From assembly GCF_017939745.1 (NCBI RefSeq), contig NZ_JAGKQQ010000002.1, positions 1 to 64,000 on the forward strand: DNA of 64,000 nucleotides, read 5' to 3'. This document shows positions 52,434-60,273 of the stretch, one piece after another. Each line of letters opens with the position of its first letter. Position 1 is the first letter of the stretch. This stretch comes from Gemmata palustris. GTDB taxonomy: Bacteria > Planctomycetota > Planctomycetia > Gemmatales > Gemmataceae. A program made the translations under genes and the position numbers. The notes beneath the pieces were generated by a model that saw only the letters and a list, made by a program, of their open reading frames with translations, was not told the DNA's origin and did not search any database.

Positions 52434-53570
52434 TTACCGGGGCTTCTTGCCCGGCTGAACGACGATCATCGAACTGGGGATCTGGAACCGGAGCGCCCCG
52501 CGCCCGCCCCACGCTTCCGCGGGCAACTCGACCCGCACCGGGCCGACGGCGTCCGGCGCCTCGAAGAGGAGCTGATCGTCGACGGCCTTTCCCGGGAACA
52601 CGTCGTACCCGAACGTGACTCCGACCGGGACGTCCGGTCCCATGTTCGCAGCGCTCAGCTTCCGCCCGTCGGTGGTCGCACTGGCGGCCGGGACGGGGCG
52701 CGCACCCGTCGTATCCCAGTGAACGAACCGGAACCGTTCCCCGTGGCCGAGGTGCTGAATCCGCACGTTGATCGCAAGGAACGATTGCTTCGTGAACCGC
52801 TTTTTAGAATCCACGACTTGGACGGGGGCGACGGCCGCTCCGGTAATCTGGACGCCCACGAGCCCCTGGTGAAGGGCCGACCGGCTCGCGTCCGCGTACC
52901 CGCCCGGCCCGAGTTCTTCGGCACCACCCGGAACGAGTTGCAGCGGAACGGCCCGAATCGCCTCCGGGTCGTAGTCGGACGTCACGCGACTCGCCTCGTA
53001 ACCGGGGCCGAGTAACGACGGTAGGAACCACGCGACGACCAGCGCCAAGCCCGATACGCCCGCGCCGCCGATCGGTACGGCGAGCCGAGACAGTTTCTCC
53101 GCTCCCGACGCGAGCGCGCCCGCGAGTCCGACGAGCACGCCCACACCGGCCAACGGGCGAGCGAAGGCCGCCGTCGATTGAAACGACGCCGTGGCGAGGC
53201 CGGCTGCGGCCAGGAAACAGGCCACGACCCCGATCAGGACCGGTCCACTCTTGTCGCCCAAAGTTTCTTCCGAGGGCTCCGGGTTCACCGCGACCCGGAA
53301 AGTGGGGCCGGGCGCCGGCGCAACAGCGGCGAGCGGTTCTGCGGCGACCGCGGTTTCGGTTGGAGCCGAAACCGGCTCCGGGACAGCCCACGCCGGAACC
53401 GCCGCTCGTGTTCTCACATCAACGGGTGGGGCCGCCCCTTCCAGCCCGGGCTCCTCGGGAATTGCCGTGTACCACGACAAGCACGCCTGGCACTTCACAT
53501 TCTCCGCCATCGCACTGTCAGGCGCATCGGCCCCGCACCGGCAGTACGGACAACGTGTAAAGAACGGCAT
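52434..53570 (-). CDS. Zinc-ribbon membrane protein of unknown function
   Basis: A 378-residue protein. The start FTRCPYCRCGADAPDS and then VKCQACLSWYTA give two CxxC-like pairs that can form a zinc ribbon in the first 35 residues. A Pro/Ala-rich linker follows, and then three or four membrane segments around 120-200 (LIGVVACFLAAAGLATASF, LAGVGVLVGLAGALASG). The C-terminal half is soluble and beta-rich, with AVAPVQVVDSKKRFTKQSFL. It lies just upstream of the DUF1559 gene on the same strand (18 bases between them), so they are likely co-transcribed. Confidence 0.7.
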   Translation of the reverse strand: MPFFTRCPYCRCGADAPDSAMAENVKCQACLSWYTAIPEEPGLEGAAPPVDVRTRAAVPAWAVPEPVSAPTETAVAAEPLAAVAPAPGPTFRVAVNPEPSEETLGDKSGPVLIGVVACFLAAAGLATASFQSTAAFARPLAGVGVLVGLAGALASGAEKLSRLAVPIGGAGVSGLALVVAWFLPSLLGPGYEASRVTSDYDPEAIRAVPLQLVPGGAEELGPGGYADASRSALHQGLVGVQITGAAVAPVQVVDSKKRFTKQSFLAINVRIQHLGHGERFRFVHWDTTGARPVPAASATTDGRKLSAANMGPDVPVGVTFGYDVFPGKAVDDQLLFEAPDAVGPVRVELPAEAWGGRGALRFQIPSSMIVVQPGKKPR

Positions 53571-54095
53571 GTGTGCTCCGCACTCAGACGTAATTTGGGC
53601 TACCGGCCCGAAATTTAAACCGCATGATCATATCCTGGTAAGACGCGTACACAAGCAACAAGGTTGATAAACGCATGTGAAAATTTGGCGCGTGAATATT
53701 GTTCACGCCACGCCAAACGTAACGGCGCGACTTGGAAAGCGTTTGCAGGGACGCTCCCGTTCTTTAGGTATTCGAGATGGCGCCCGTGCGATTCGCGCGA
53801 ACCTACTGTTCGGCCCTGGCCCTAATCGATTACACCCCCACAATTTACGACAAAGACCACCGGTCCGCCGTGTTCTCGGGCCGCGAAGCGATGGGTACGC
53901 GCGGTTGCGGGCAGCCTCGCCGAGATCAGTAGTCCGCACGAATGGGAGCGCTCAGTACCGTCGGGAATCGAACGACCGGTCAAGCGGCACCCACAATGGG
54001 CGTGCTCGCTGCGGGCACTTGTGATTTGGCAGGGTGAGTCGAGGCCCGCGATAGACTATTTTGATTGCATGGACCGTTTCCCCGGAGGGTGTTCC
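53571..54095. other. Intergenic region with no convincing gene
   Basis: About 525 bases between the divergent zinc-ribbon gene and the lipoprotein gene. Short frames lack supporting features. It contains a 7-base-armed palindrome at 53690-53708, and AT-rich patches near 53610-53690 that may be promoter DNA for the minus-strand gene. Confidence 0.5.
53690..53708. promoter_or_regulatory. Palindrome resembling a relaxed Rex-type operator
   Basis: The sequence 'gcgtgaa-tattg-ttcacgc' has perfect 7-base arms and a 5-base centre. It resembles a Rex box (GTGAA-N4-TTCAC) but the centre is one base longer, so the match is incomplete. It is about 120 bases upstream of the zinc-ribbon gene. A different dimeric regulator is equally possible. 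Confidence 0.25.
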
Positions 54096-54749
54096 GTGTT
54101 CCGATTCGCCATTCTCGTCGCACCTTTGTTCGCTCTCGCGGTCACAGGTTGCGCGCCGGGCAAACTCGACATCGAAAAATCCGTCAAAGCCGAAATGAAT
54201 ACCAGTTTGGGCACGGAGATCACCGCTATCGACCTCGCCAAGCAATCCGATGGCGGGTACGCGGGCACCGCGACCGCCGCGAACGGCAACACCTACGACG
54301 TGACGACAACCGCGCCCTCGAGCGGGCGGTTCGAGTGGAAAGCGGTGCCCGCGCAATCCACCGTCGAGAGCATGGTGCGCGAGCACCTCAAGAAGGCCCT
54401 TGCCGTCGACGTTTCAGCTCTCGACCTGAAAAAGCAGCCCGACGGCGGGTACACCGGGACCGCGACCACTGTGCGAGCCGACACCTACGAGGTGGCCGTC
54501 GGCGCCCCGACCAAGGAACAAGGGATCGTGCTCAATGCCACGCCGGGCCAATCAACGGTCGAGCGATTGGTGCGCGAGGGCATCGAAGCGCAGATGAAAA
54601 CGAAAATCAAGTCGTTTGCGCTGACCCGCCGGGCGCCCGGCACCTACACCGGCACGGCCACGCTGGAGAAGGGTCCGGCGCTGAGCATCTCAACGACAAT
54701 GGAGGGCCAGAATCTGACCTGGAAAATCGAGCCCCGGCCCGCTCGGTGA
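54096..54749 (+). CDS. Lipoprotein with three tandem repeats
   Basis: A 217-residue protein. The lipobox is LFALAVTGC with Cys at 19, and GGAGGG six bases before GTG 54096 supports this start. After the leader the protein is three copies of a roughly 65-residue module: each begins with a helix (LDIEKSVKAEM, VESMVREHLKK, VERLVREGIEA), then a strand pair around GGYAGTAT, GGYTGTAT or GTYTGTAT, and each ends in a strand ending in a proline turn. The first and second end with 'PAQS' and 'PGQS'. The fold looks like DUF4333-type modules. It is anchored to a membrane by lipid and faces the periplasm. Function unknown. Confidence 0.75.
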   Translation: MFRFAILVAPLFALAVTGCAPGKLDIEKSVKAEMNTSLGTEITAIDLAKQSDGGYAGTATAANGNTYDVTTTAPSSGRFEWKAVPAQSTVESMVREHLKKALAVDVSALDLKKQPDGGYTGTATTVRADTYEVAVGAPTKEQGIVLNATPGQSTVERLVREGIEAQMKTKIKSFALTRRAPGTYTGTATLEKGPALSISTTMEGQNLTWKIEPRPAR

Positions 54750-54807
54750 TACGATCGGGCGGCCCGCAAAACGAATGCGCGTCAGCCGGGCAATGGGAAC
54801 GGCTGCA

Positions 54808-56700
54808 TCACCCCAACTTGAATGCTTCGGTGAGGCACGCGAGCGCCTCGGCGCCGCGGGCGCGCTCGACGACCACACCGACGCACACTTCGCTCGTGTT
54901 AATCATGCTGATGTTGATGCCCTTCGCGGCCAGCGCGCCGAACATCGTCTTCGCGACCCCGGTGTGCGTCCGCATCCCCACGCCCTGCACGAACAGCACC
55001 GCGATGTCCCCGTCGCCCACCACGCGGCACACCGGGTCGATCTCGCGCACCACGTCCTGGGTGCGTTTCAGGGCGCGCGTCAGGTCCGCGCGCGGCACGG
55101 TGAACGACAGCTCCGCCCGCGCGGGACCGCTCTGGTTCTGAACGATCATGTCCACCAGAATGCCGCCGGTCGCGACCGCGTTGAACACGCGCGAGCAGTT
55201 CCCCGGCTTGTCCGGGAGGTCGTGGACCGTCACGCGGCTCTGCTCCGTGTTCAGGTGGACGCCGCTCACGAGCACGTCCTCCATCCCCTCGAGGCGGGCG
55301 ATGGCGGCCTCGCGGTCCTTCGTCGCCGCGACCATGAGCGGGTTCGGGCGCGGCTTGAACTCGCCGCTCGCGGGCGGTTCGCCCGCGCCCTTGCGCGCCT
55401 GCGCTAGCGCGAACGCGGTGTGAACCGCACGCAGCGCCCGGCGCCCGCGGACCGCCTTCTTGCTCTCCAGGTGCGCCTTCTTGATCGGCTCACCGGTCGG
55501 CGACTCGATAACGGCCGATTCGGGGGCGCCGTCCTCTTCCACCAGCACACTAATCTTGATGTCGCCGGTGGTAATCATCTTCAGGTTCACGCCCTCGATC
55601 GCGAGCGCCTGGAACATGCGCTCCGCGACCCCGGAGATGTAGCGCATCCCGGCGCCCACCACCGACACCTTGCTCACCTTGCCGGTTTCGTTCAGCGCCG
55701 CTCCGAGTTCCGCAACAATGGGCGCGAGGATCTTCTTGGTGCGGTCGAGCTCGGTGTTCAGCACGGTGAACCCGATCGTGGCCTTGCCCCCCTCCCCCAC
55801 GCTCTGTGCGATCATGTCCACCGCGATGTTCGCGTCGGCGAGCACGGCGAAGACGCGGTGGCTCACGCCCGGGCGGTCCGGCACGCCCTCGAGTACGAGC
55901 CGCGCTTCGTCCGCCGCGAGCGCGACCCCGCACGCGGGGATCTCGCTCATCCACGGCGCTTCGGGCACGATCCAGGTGCCGATCGCGTCGGACTTGGCGT
56001 TGCGGACCATGAGGGGCACATCAAACTTCTTGGCGAACTCGATCGAGCGCGAGTGCATCACGCCCGCGCCCATGCTCGCCATCTCCAGCATCTCGTCGTA
56101 GCTGATCGCGTCCATCTTGCGCGCGTCGGGCACGATGCGCGGGTCGGTCGTGTACACGCCGTCCACGTCGGTGTAAATTTCGCACTCGACCTCGTACCCC
56201 GCGAGCTTCACCGCGGCGGCCACGGCCACGGCCGTGGTGTCGCTCCCGCCGCGCCCCAGGGTGGAGATGTCACCGAGTTCGTCCACGCCCTGGAACCCCG
56301 CGAGCACGACGATGTGGCCCGTGTCGAGGGCCTCGCACAGGCGCACGGTGTCAATTTTCTTGATGCGGGCCTTGCGGTGCGTGCTATCGGTCACGATGCC
56401 GATCTGCGGACCGGTGAAGCTGACCGCGCGCTCGCCGAGTTCGTGGATCGCCATCGCGGTGAGCGCGATCGAGATCTGCTCGCCGGTCGCGAGGAGCATG
56501 TCCATTTCGCGCGCGGACGGCGCGCTGGTGATCTGGCTCGCTTTCGCGATCAGGTCGTCGGTCGTGCTGCCCTGCGCGGACACCACGACGATGACTTTGT
56601 TGCCGGCGTGTTTCGCGCGAATGGCCTTGCGCGCGGCTTCCATGACGCTCTCCGCGTCCTTCACGCTCGACCCACCGAACTTCTGAACGACGACCCCCAC
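54808..56700 (-). CDS. lysC: Aspartate kinase with four ACT domains
   Basis: A 630-residue enzyme that phosphorylates aspartate, the first step toward lysine, methionine and threonine. The kinase part is residues 1-250: VVVQKFGGSSV with K7, GEQISIALTAMA, and STLGRGGSDTTAV. Two ACT pairs follow: about 265-410 and about 465-625. Typical LysC proteins have about 400-450 residues and one pair of ACT domains. The duplication resembles the four-ACT form known from cyanobacteria. It is soluble in the cytoplasm and probably feedback controlled by its amino acid end products. The ACT domains suggest tighter or multi-effector control. Confidence 0.92.
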   Translation of the reverse strand: MGVVVQKFGGSSVKDAESVMEAARKAIRAKHAGNKVIVVVSAQGSTTDDLIAKASQITSAPSAREMDMLLATGEQISIALTAMAIHELGERAVSFTGPQIGIVTDSTHRKARIKKIDTVRLCEALDTGHIVVLAGFQGVDELGDISTLGRGGSDTTAVAVAAAVKLAGYEVECEIYTDVDGVYTTDPRIVPDARKMDAISYDEMLEMASMGAGVMHSRSIEFAKKFDVPLMVRNAKSDAIGTWIVPEAPWMSEIPACGVALAADEARLVLEGVPDRPGVSHRVFAVLADANIAVDMIAQSVGEGGKATIGFTVLNTELDRTKKILAPIVAELGAALNETGKVSKVSVVGAGMRYISGVAERMFQALAIEGVNLKMITTGDIKISVLVEEDGAPESAVIESPTGEPIKKAHLESKKAVRGRRALRAVHTAFALAQARKGAGEPPASGEFKPRPNPLMVAATKDREAAIARLEGMEDVLVSGVHLNTEQSRVTVHDLPDKPGNCSRVFNAVATGGILVDMIVQNQSGPARAELSFTVPRADLTRALKRTQDVVREIDPVCRVVGDGDIAVLFVQGVGMRTHTGVAKTMFGALAAKGINISMINTSEVCVGVVVERARGAEALACLTEAFKLG

Positions 56701-56973
56701 GGCCGCACCTCTTGATGTCGAGATACCGAACGAGAATCAGAGGGTGTTGTAAGCGCGGTGCGGTTCGGCTTCCAGTAACCCCGCGCATTCGCTACGCCCG
56801 CGCCCGGAGCGTTTCCGGGACGCGCCGGAGCTCGGAATGCAGGATCTCCGCTAATCGACCAATTCGGCCCGACATTAAGAAGTGATTACCGCACCGGCTG
56901 AATCGTTGCGGATCGCGGCGGGTTTCGTTACCTTCTGTCAGTACCCGCCCGAATTCCGCCAAGGGACTCATCC

Positions 56974-58251
56974 GTGAATCGCTTGTTCCTCCTGACCGCG
57001 CTCTTCGTCGCGGGCCTCGCCGCGCCCGCTTCGGCCGACAACTGGCCCCAGTGGCGCGGACCCAAGAACGACGGGCACTCGGCCGAAAAGAACCTGCCCA
57101 CCGAGTGGAGCCAGGACAAGAACGTTGTTTGGAAGTTCAAGATGCCGGGCATGGGCGCCGGGACCCCGGTCGTGTGGGGGGACAAGATCTTCGTGACGTC
57201 GGTGGACGGCGACGACATCGTGCTGCTGTGCGTCGGCACCGAGGGCAAAGAGAGGTGGAAGCAAAAGGTGTCCGGCACCGGCAAGGTGAAGTACCGGAAC
57301 CCGTCCGGGGCCGACGTGTCCGATGCGTCCGCGTCTTGCACCACGGACGGCAAGCACGTCTGGGCGTTCGCCGGGAGCGGCGACCTCGCGTGCTTCGACC
57401 TCGACGGCAAACAGGTCTGGAAGGACGACCTCCAGAAGTACGGCAAGTTCCGCATCCAGTTCGGCGTCCACTGGACCCCGGTGCTCTACAAGGACCACCT
57501 GTACCTCCAGGTGATGCACCGCGGCGCGCAACTCGTGGTCGCGCTCGACGCCGCGACCGGCAAAGAAGTGTGGAAAAAGGACCGCCCCGGGTACAGCAAG
57601 GGCGAGAGCCCGGACGTGTACGCCTCCCCGTTCATCTGGGAGGGCGAGGGCGGTCCGCTGCTCGTCGCCCACGGCAACGACTTCTGCACCGGTCACAACC
57701 TGACCGATGGTACCGAAGTTTGGCGCGTGACCGGATTGAACCCGAACGGCAGCGGAGCGTGGCGGTTCGTTTCTAACCCGCTCGTGCTCCCGGACCTGAT
57801 CGTGGTCCCGTCGTGCAAGGACGGGCCGACGGTCGCGTTCAACCCGGTCGGCGCGAAGGGGGAAATCACCGCCGACAACAAGGCCGAATTGTGGCGCGTG
57901 CCGGCGAGCGCGAACTTCCGCACCCCGGACGTGGTCGCCCCGATCCGCGTCGGCGACGTGGTGTACCTGACCGGCGACGGCCCGTTCACCGCGGTCGAAG
58001 CGAAGACCGGCAAATTGATTTACCGCGAGGCGCTGACCAAGTTCGTCCACCGCGGGCACATGGCCGCGGGCGACGGCAAGATTTATGTCCCCGCGGCGAA
58101 CGGGATCACGGACGTGGTGCAGACCGGCAAGGAGTTCAAGAAGCTCGCCACGAACACCCTGCCCGATACGATCTTCGCCGGCCCCGCGATTGCCGACGGC
58201 CGCATCTACTTCCGCGGCTACGGCCACTTGTGGGCCATCGGGACGAAGTAG
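56974..58251 (+). CDS. PQQ-like beta-propeller repeat protein
   Basis: A 425-residue exported protein with a signal peptide (LFLLTALFVAGLAAPASA). It starts WPQWRGPKNDGHS, typical of planctomycete PQQ-propeller proteins. The repeats GTPVVWGDKIFVTSVDGDD, TPVLYKDHLYLQVMH and APIRVGDVVYLTGDGP are the sheets of an 8- or 7-bladed beta propeller. These proteins either bind PQQ in dehydrogenases or act as scaffolds. The PQQ-dehydrogenase catalytic motifs were not identified, so a structural role is more likely. The start is GTG 56974. It is followed by a hairpin 16 bases after the stop. Confidence 0.82.
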   Translation: MNRLFLLTALFVAGLAAPASADNWPQWRGPKNDGHSAEKNLPTEWSQDKNVVWKFKMPGMGAGTPVVWGDKIFVTSVDGDDIVLLCVGTEGKERWKQKVSGTGKVKYRNPSGADVSDASASCTTDGKHVWAFAGSGDLACFDLDGKQVWKDDLQKYGKFRIQFGVHWTPVLYKDHLYLQVMHRGAQLVVALDAATGKEVWKKDRPGYSKGESPDVYASPFIWEGEGGPLLVAHGNDFCTGHNLTDGTEVWRVTGLNPNGSGAWRFVSNPLVLPDLIVVPSCKDGPTVAFNPVGAKGEITADNKAELWRVPASANFRTPDVVAPIRVGDVVYLTGDGPFTAVEAKTGKLIYREALTKFVHRGHMAAGDGKIYVPAANGITDVVQTGKEFKKLATNTLPDTIFAGPAIADGRIYFRGYGHLWAIGTK

Positions 58252-58266
58252 TTCACGCTCCACGGA

Positions 58267-58298
58267 GCCCGGTTCCGCACCGAATAGCGGAACCGGGC
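58267..58298. terminator. Hairpin between convergent genes
   Basis: Perfect 12-base arms at 58267-58278 and 58287-58298 with an 8-base loop, between the ends of the PQQ gene and the gene at 58303. No T-run on either strand, so it may act only as a transcript barrier. Confidence 0.55.
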
Positions 58299-58302
58299 AA
58301 AA

Positions 58303-58707
58303 CTACCTCAGCGCCCGCCACACCGATTCGAGCACGACCACGTAGGCGTTGCCCCACGCTTCGTTGCGGAAGAACGTGGCCGGCATTTCCGGGTGCCCGA
58401 TGAACGGGCGCAGCACCCACCCCATCTGAATCCCGACGAACGCATACACCGCGAGCCACCCCCACAGCATCACACGGTGCATCGAGTTGCGCGCGACGAG
58501 CGGGGCGTAGCGCCGGCGCAACACCCACTGCGCCGCGGCACTCGCGACTGCGAACATGAGCGCGTTGAAGAGCGTCGCTTCGTTGTAATCAGTCGTGGAG
58601 GCGTACCAGAGTGCCGTGTACGGTGCGAGGCTCGCGAGCACGACCGCCACCGCCGACTGCGTGACTGCGTGACTGCGTGACTGCGACAAAAAGCACGAGG
58701 CCCGCAC
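58303..58707 (-). pseudogene. 5'-truncated membrane protein remnant
   Basis: A 134-residue frame. The C-terminal 80 residues (VMLWGWLAVYAFVGIQMGWV, LRPFIGHPEMPATFF, NAYVVVLESVW) look like the end of a several-helix planctomycete membrane protein. But the first residues (MRASCFLSQSRSHAVTQS) are unusual, are partly encoded by an 8-base tandem repeat and begin inside the terminator of the next gene. There is no ribosome site. The gene is probably cut at its 5' end, although an internal GTG start cannot be ruled out. Function unknown. Confidence 0.5.
58655..58685. repeat. Octamer tandem repeat at the truncated gene's start
   Basis: Just under four copies of the 8-base unit 'gactgcgt' run from 58655 to 58685, inside the N-terminal codons of the minus-strand frame. 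Because 8 is not a multiple of three, a change of one unit would shift the frame. Confidence 0.75.
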
Positions 58708-58731
58708 AGTAAGTACCGTGCGGGCCTCGTG
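58694..58731 (-). terminator. Intrinsic terminator for the PEP-CTERM-like gene
   Basis: Perfect 14-base arms at 58694-58707 and 58718-58731 with a 10-base loop. On the minus strand the stem is followed by five T residues. It lies 20 bases after the stop of the exported-protein gene at 58752. Confidence 0.85.
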
Positions 58732-58751
58732 TTTCGTCTTCGTTCGCGATC

Positions 58752-59498
58752 TTAGGCAGTCGCGGTTTGGCGCCGATTGAGTCGAGCGCGGCCCATCAGG
58801 ATCAGGCCCCCGATGCCCGCCAGCAGTGCCGCGGGAGGAGCAGGTGCCGACTTCGGACGGACGGCCAGTTGATCCTGGCCGGGCGTCTGGTCCTTTGCAC
58901 CCGGAGCCGGGGCGATCAGCGCGACTAGCTCGTAGTCCGCGGAGTTGTACTTATCCAACCCACCGGCCAATCCGTTGAGCATCTCATTGGCACGAGTCGA
59001 TGCCGTGCTCCCGGTTTGGAAGTTGCCGGAACTGACCGTCTTGGTCGGGTCCGTCTCGTACACCAACTCCCACAGCGCGAGCTGAAAGGCTTTCGACTCG
59101 TTGTTACCCTTGAACGAGGGGTCCGTCCACGCGGGGTTGTAGAAGTTGCCGTAAAGGGCACGGATCGCGTCCGCTTTGGCGGTGCTCCCGATGGTCGGAG
59201 CGTCTTCTGGGGCGTACACACCGAACACGTAGGAATTGCCCACGGTGAGGGTGTCGGTCAGTTCGATGCAGAAGGTAGCGATCGGCGGCGGGAAGTTCGA
59301 GTTCGGTGGATCGTTCACGTCCGACCAGTGGTACGGACCGGGGTAAACATTGGAAATGGTCTTCCCGCCCAGGTTCACACTCACCGTACCTGAAGTGGTC
59401 TGGTCGAGGTGGAGCGTGAGCAGTTCGGCGGATGCACGCGGTGACTGAAACAAAAACCCGGCGACCGCAATGACCGCCACGGGCAGGCGGAGCTTCAT
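58752..59498 (-). CDS. PEP-CTERM-like exported protein
   Basis: A 248-residue protein with an N-terminal signal peptide (MKLRLPVAVIAVAGFLFQ) and a C-terminal sorting-like signal: a Pro/Ala-rich hinge, one hydrophobic helix (LLAGIGGLILMG), then Arg-rich end residues (RARLNRRQ). The core is beta-rich, with HLDQTTSGTVSVNLGG and FGVYAPEDAPTIGSTAK, and a helix AFQLALWELVYETD. Such proteins are exported and processed by exosortase-type enzymes; no exosortase is in this window. Its exact role is unknown. Start ATG 59498 is the first Met of the leader. Confidence 0.75.
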   Translation of the reverse strand: MKLRLPVAVIAVAGFLFQSPRASAELLTLHLDQTTSGTVSVNLGGKTISNVYPGPYHWSDVNDPPNSNFPPPIATFCIELTDTLTVGNSYVFGVYAPEDAPTIGSTAKADAIRALYGNFYNPAWTDPSFKGNNESKAFQLALWELVYETDPTKTVSSGNFQTGSTASTRANEMLNGLAGGLDKYNSADYELVALIAPAPGAKDQTPGQDQLAVRPKSAPAPPAALLAGIGGLILMGRARLNRRQTATA

Positions 59499-59836
59499 GG
59501 GCGTCTCTGAGGAGGGAATGCAGGAGTGACCGGTTCGCGGCAAAGGGGCCGCTTTAAATGGTAACTCCGGATCGTTGGGCGTTGGTCGTTATCCGACGCG
59601 CCTTTCGTATTTCTACCCACTCGCCCCATCCGAGTAAACCGCAGAATGGGTACAAACAGACTCGAATCGCAGGCGATTTCTGGGCGGATGGGCAAGTTGT
59701 AGCGATTAGTTGACGCGGGCCGGCACAAAGTTAACGTGTCGCCCCGGATCTATTCACGCGCGCAGCGTGGGTTCGGTTCGACCGGTACGTGTCCGGCCGA
59801 TATACTGATGGGCGAACACGTTCCGCGAGACCTTTC
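59499..59836. other. Divergent intergenic region
   Basis: About 340 bases between the divergently transcribed PEP-CTERM-like gene and the small gene at 59837. AT-rich around 59580-59640. I see no separate gene and no long inverted repeat here; it most likely contains both promoters. Confidence 0.5.
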
Positions 59837-60181
59837 ATGTCCGCGATCACCCGGCAGATGCTCCGCGACTACCTGAACGACGCGCTCCCCGACGCGGAGC
59901 TCGCTTCGGTCGAGAAAGCACTGCGCGAGTCCGCGGACCTGCGCGCGGTGTACCACGAGGTCGTCGAGCAAGAGGACCGCGGGGAGCACACGGTCGGTGC
60001 GATCTGGCGGCGCGAGCGCGTGAGCTGTCCGACCCGCGACCAGCTCGGCGGCTACTTATTGGGGGCCGGCGACCCGGAACTGATCGATTACGTCGATTTC
60101 CACCTCAAAACGATCGGCTGCCCGTACTGCCAGGCGAACCTCGACGACATGCGCAAAGCCAGTAAGCCCGTGAAAAAATGA
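59837..60181 (+). CDS. Small anti-sigma-like protein
   Basis: A 114-residue protein. The first 50 residues (ITRQMLRDYLNDALPDAELASVEKAL) are helical in the way of zinc-binding anti-sigma N-domains, and the last third contains HLKTIGCPYCQANLDDM with C-x2-C and a His. The Cys/His set is consistent with a small zinc site. No sigma factor gene is adjacent. Name is inferred from pattern. It starts 93 bases before the antiporter gene and is on the same strand. Confidence 0.55.
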   Translation: MSAITRQMLRDYLNDALPDAELASVEKALRESADLRAVYHEVVEQEDRGEHTVGAIWRRERVSCPTRDQLGGYLLGAGDPELIDYVDFHLKTIGCPYCQANLDDMRKASKPVKK

Positions 60182-60273
60182 CCCGCCGCGTGTAAGCGCC
60201 CGCCGCCCGTTCCATTACCTCTACCTCAACGACCCGCCTTCGCGCGCATTTTTTAGACGGACTCCCCGCCGAA

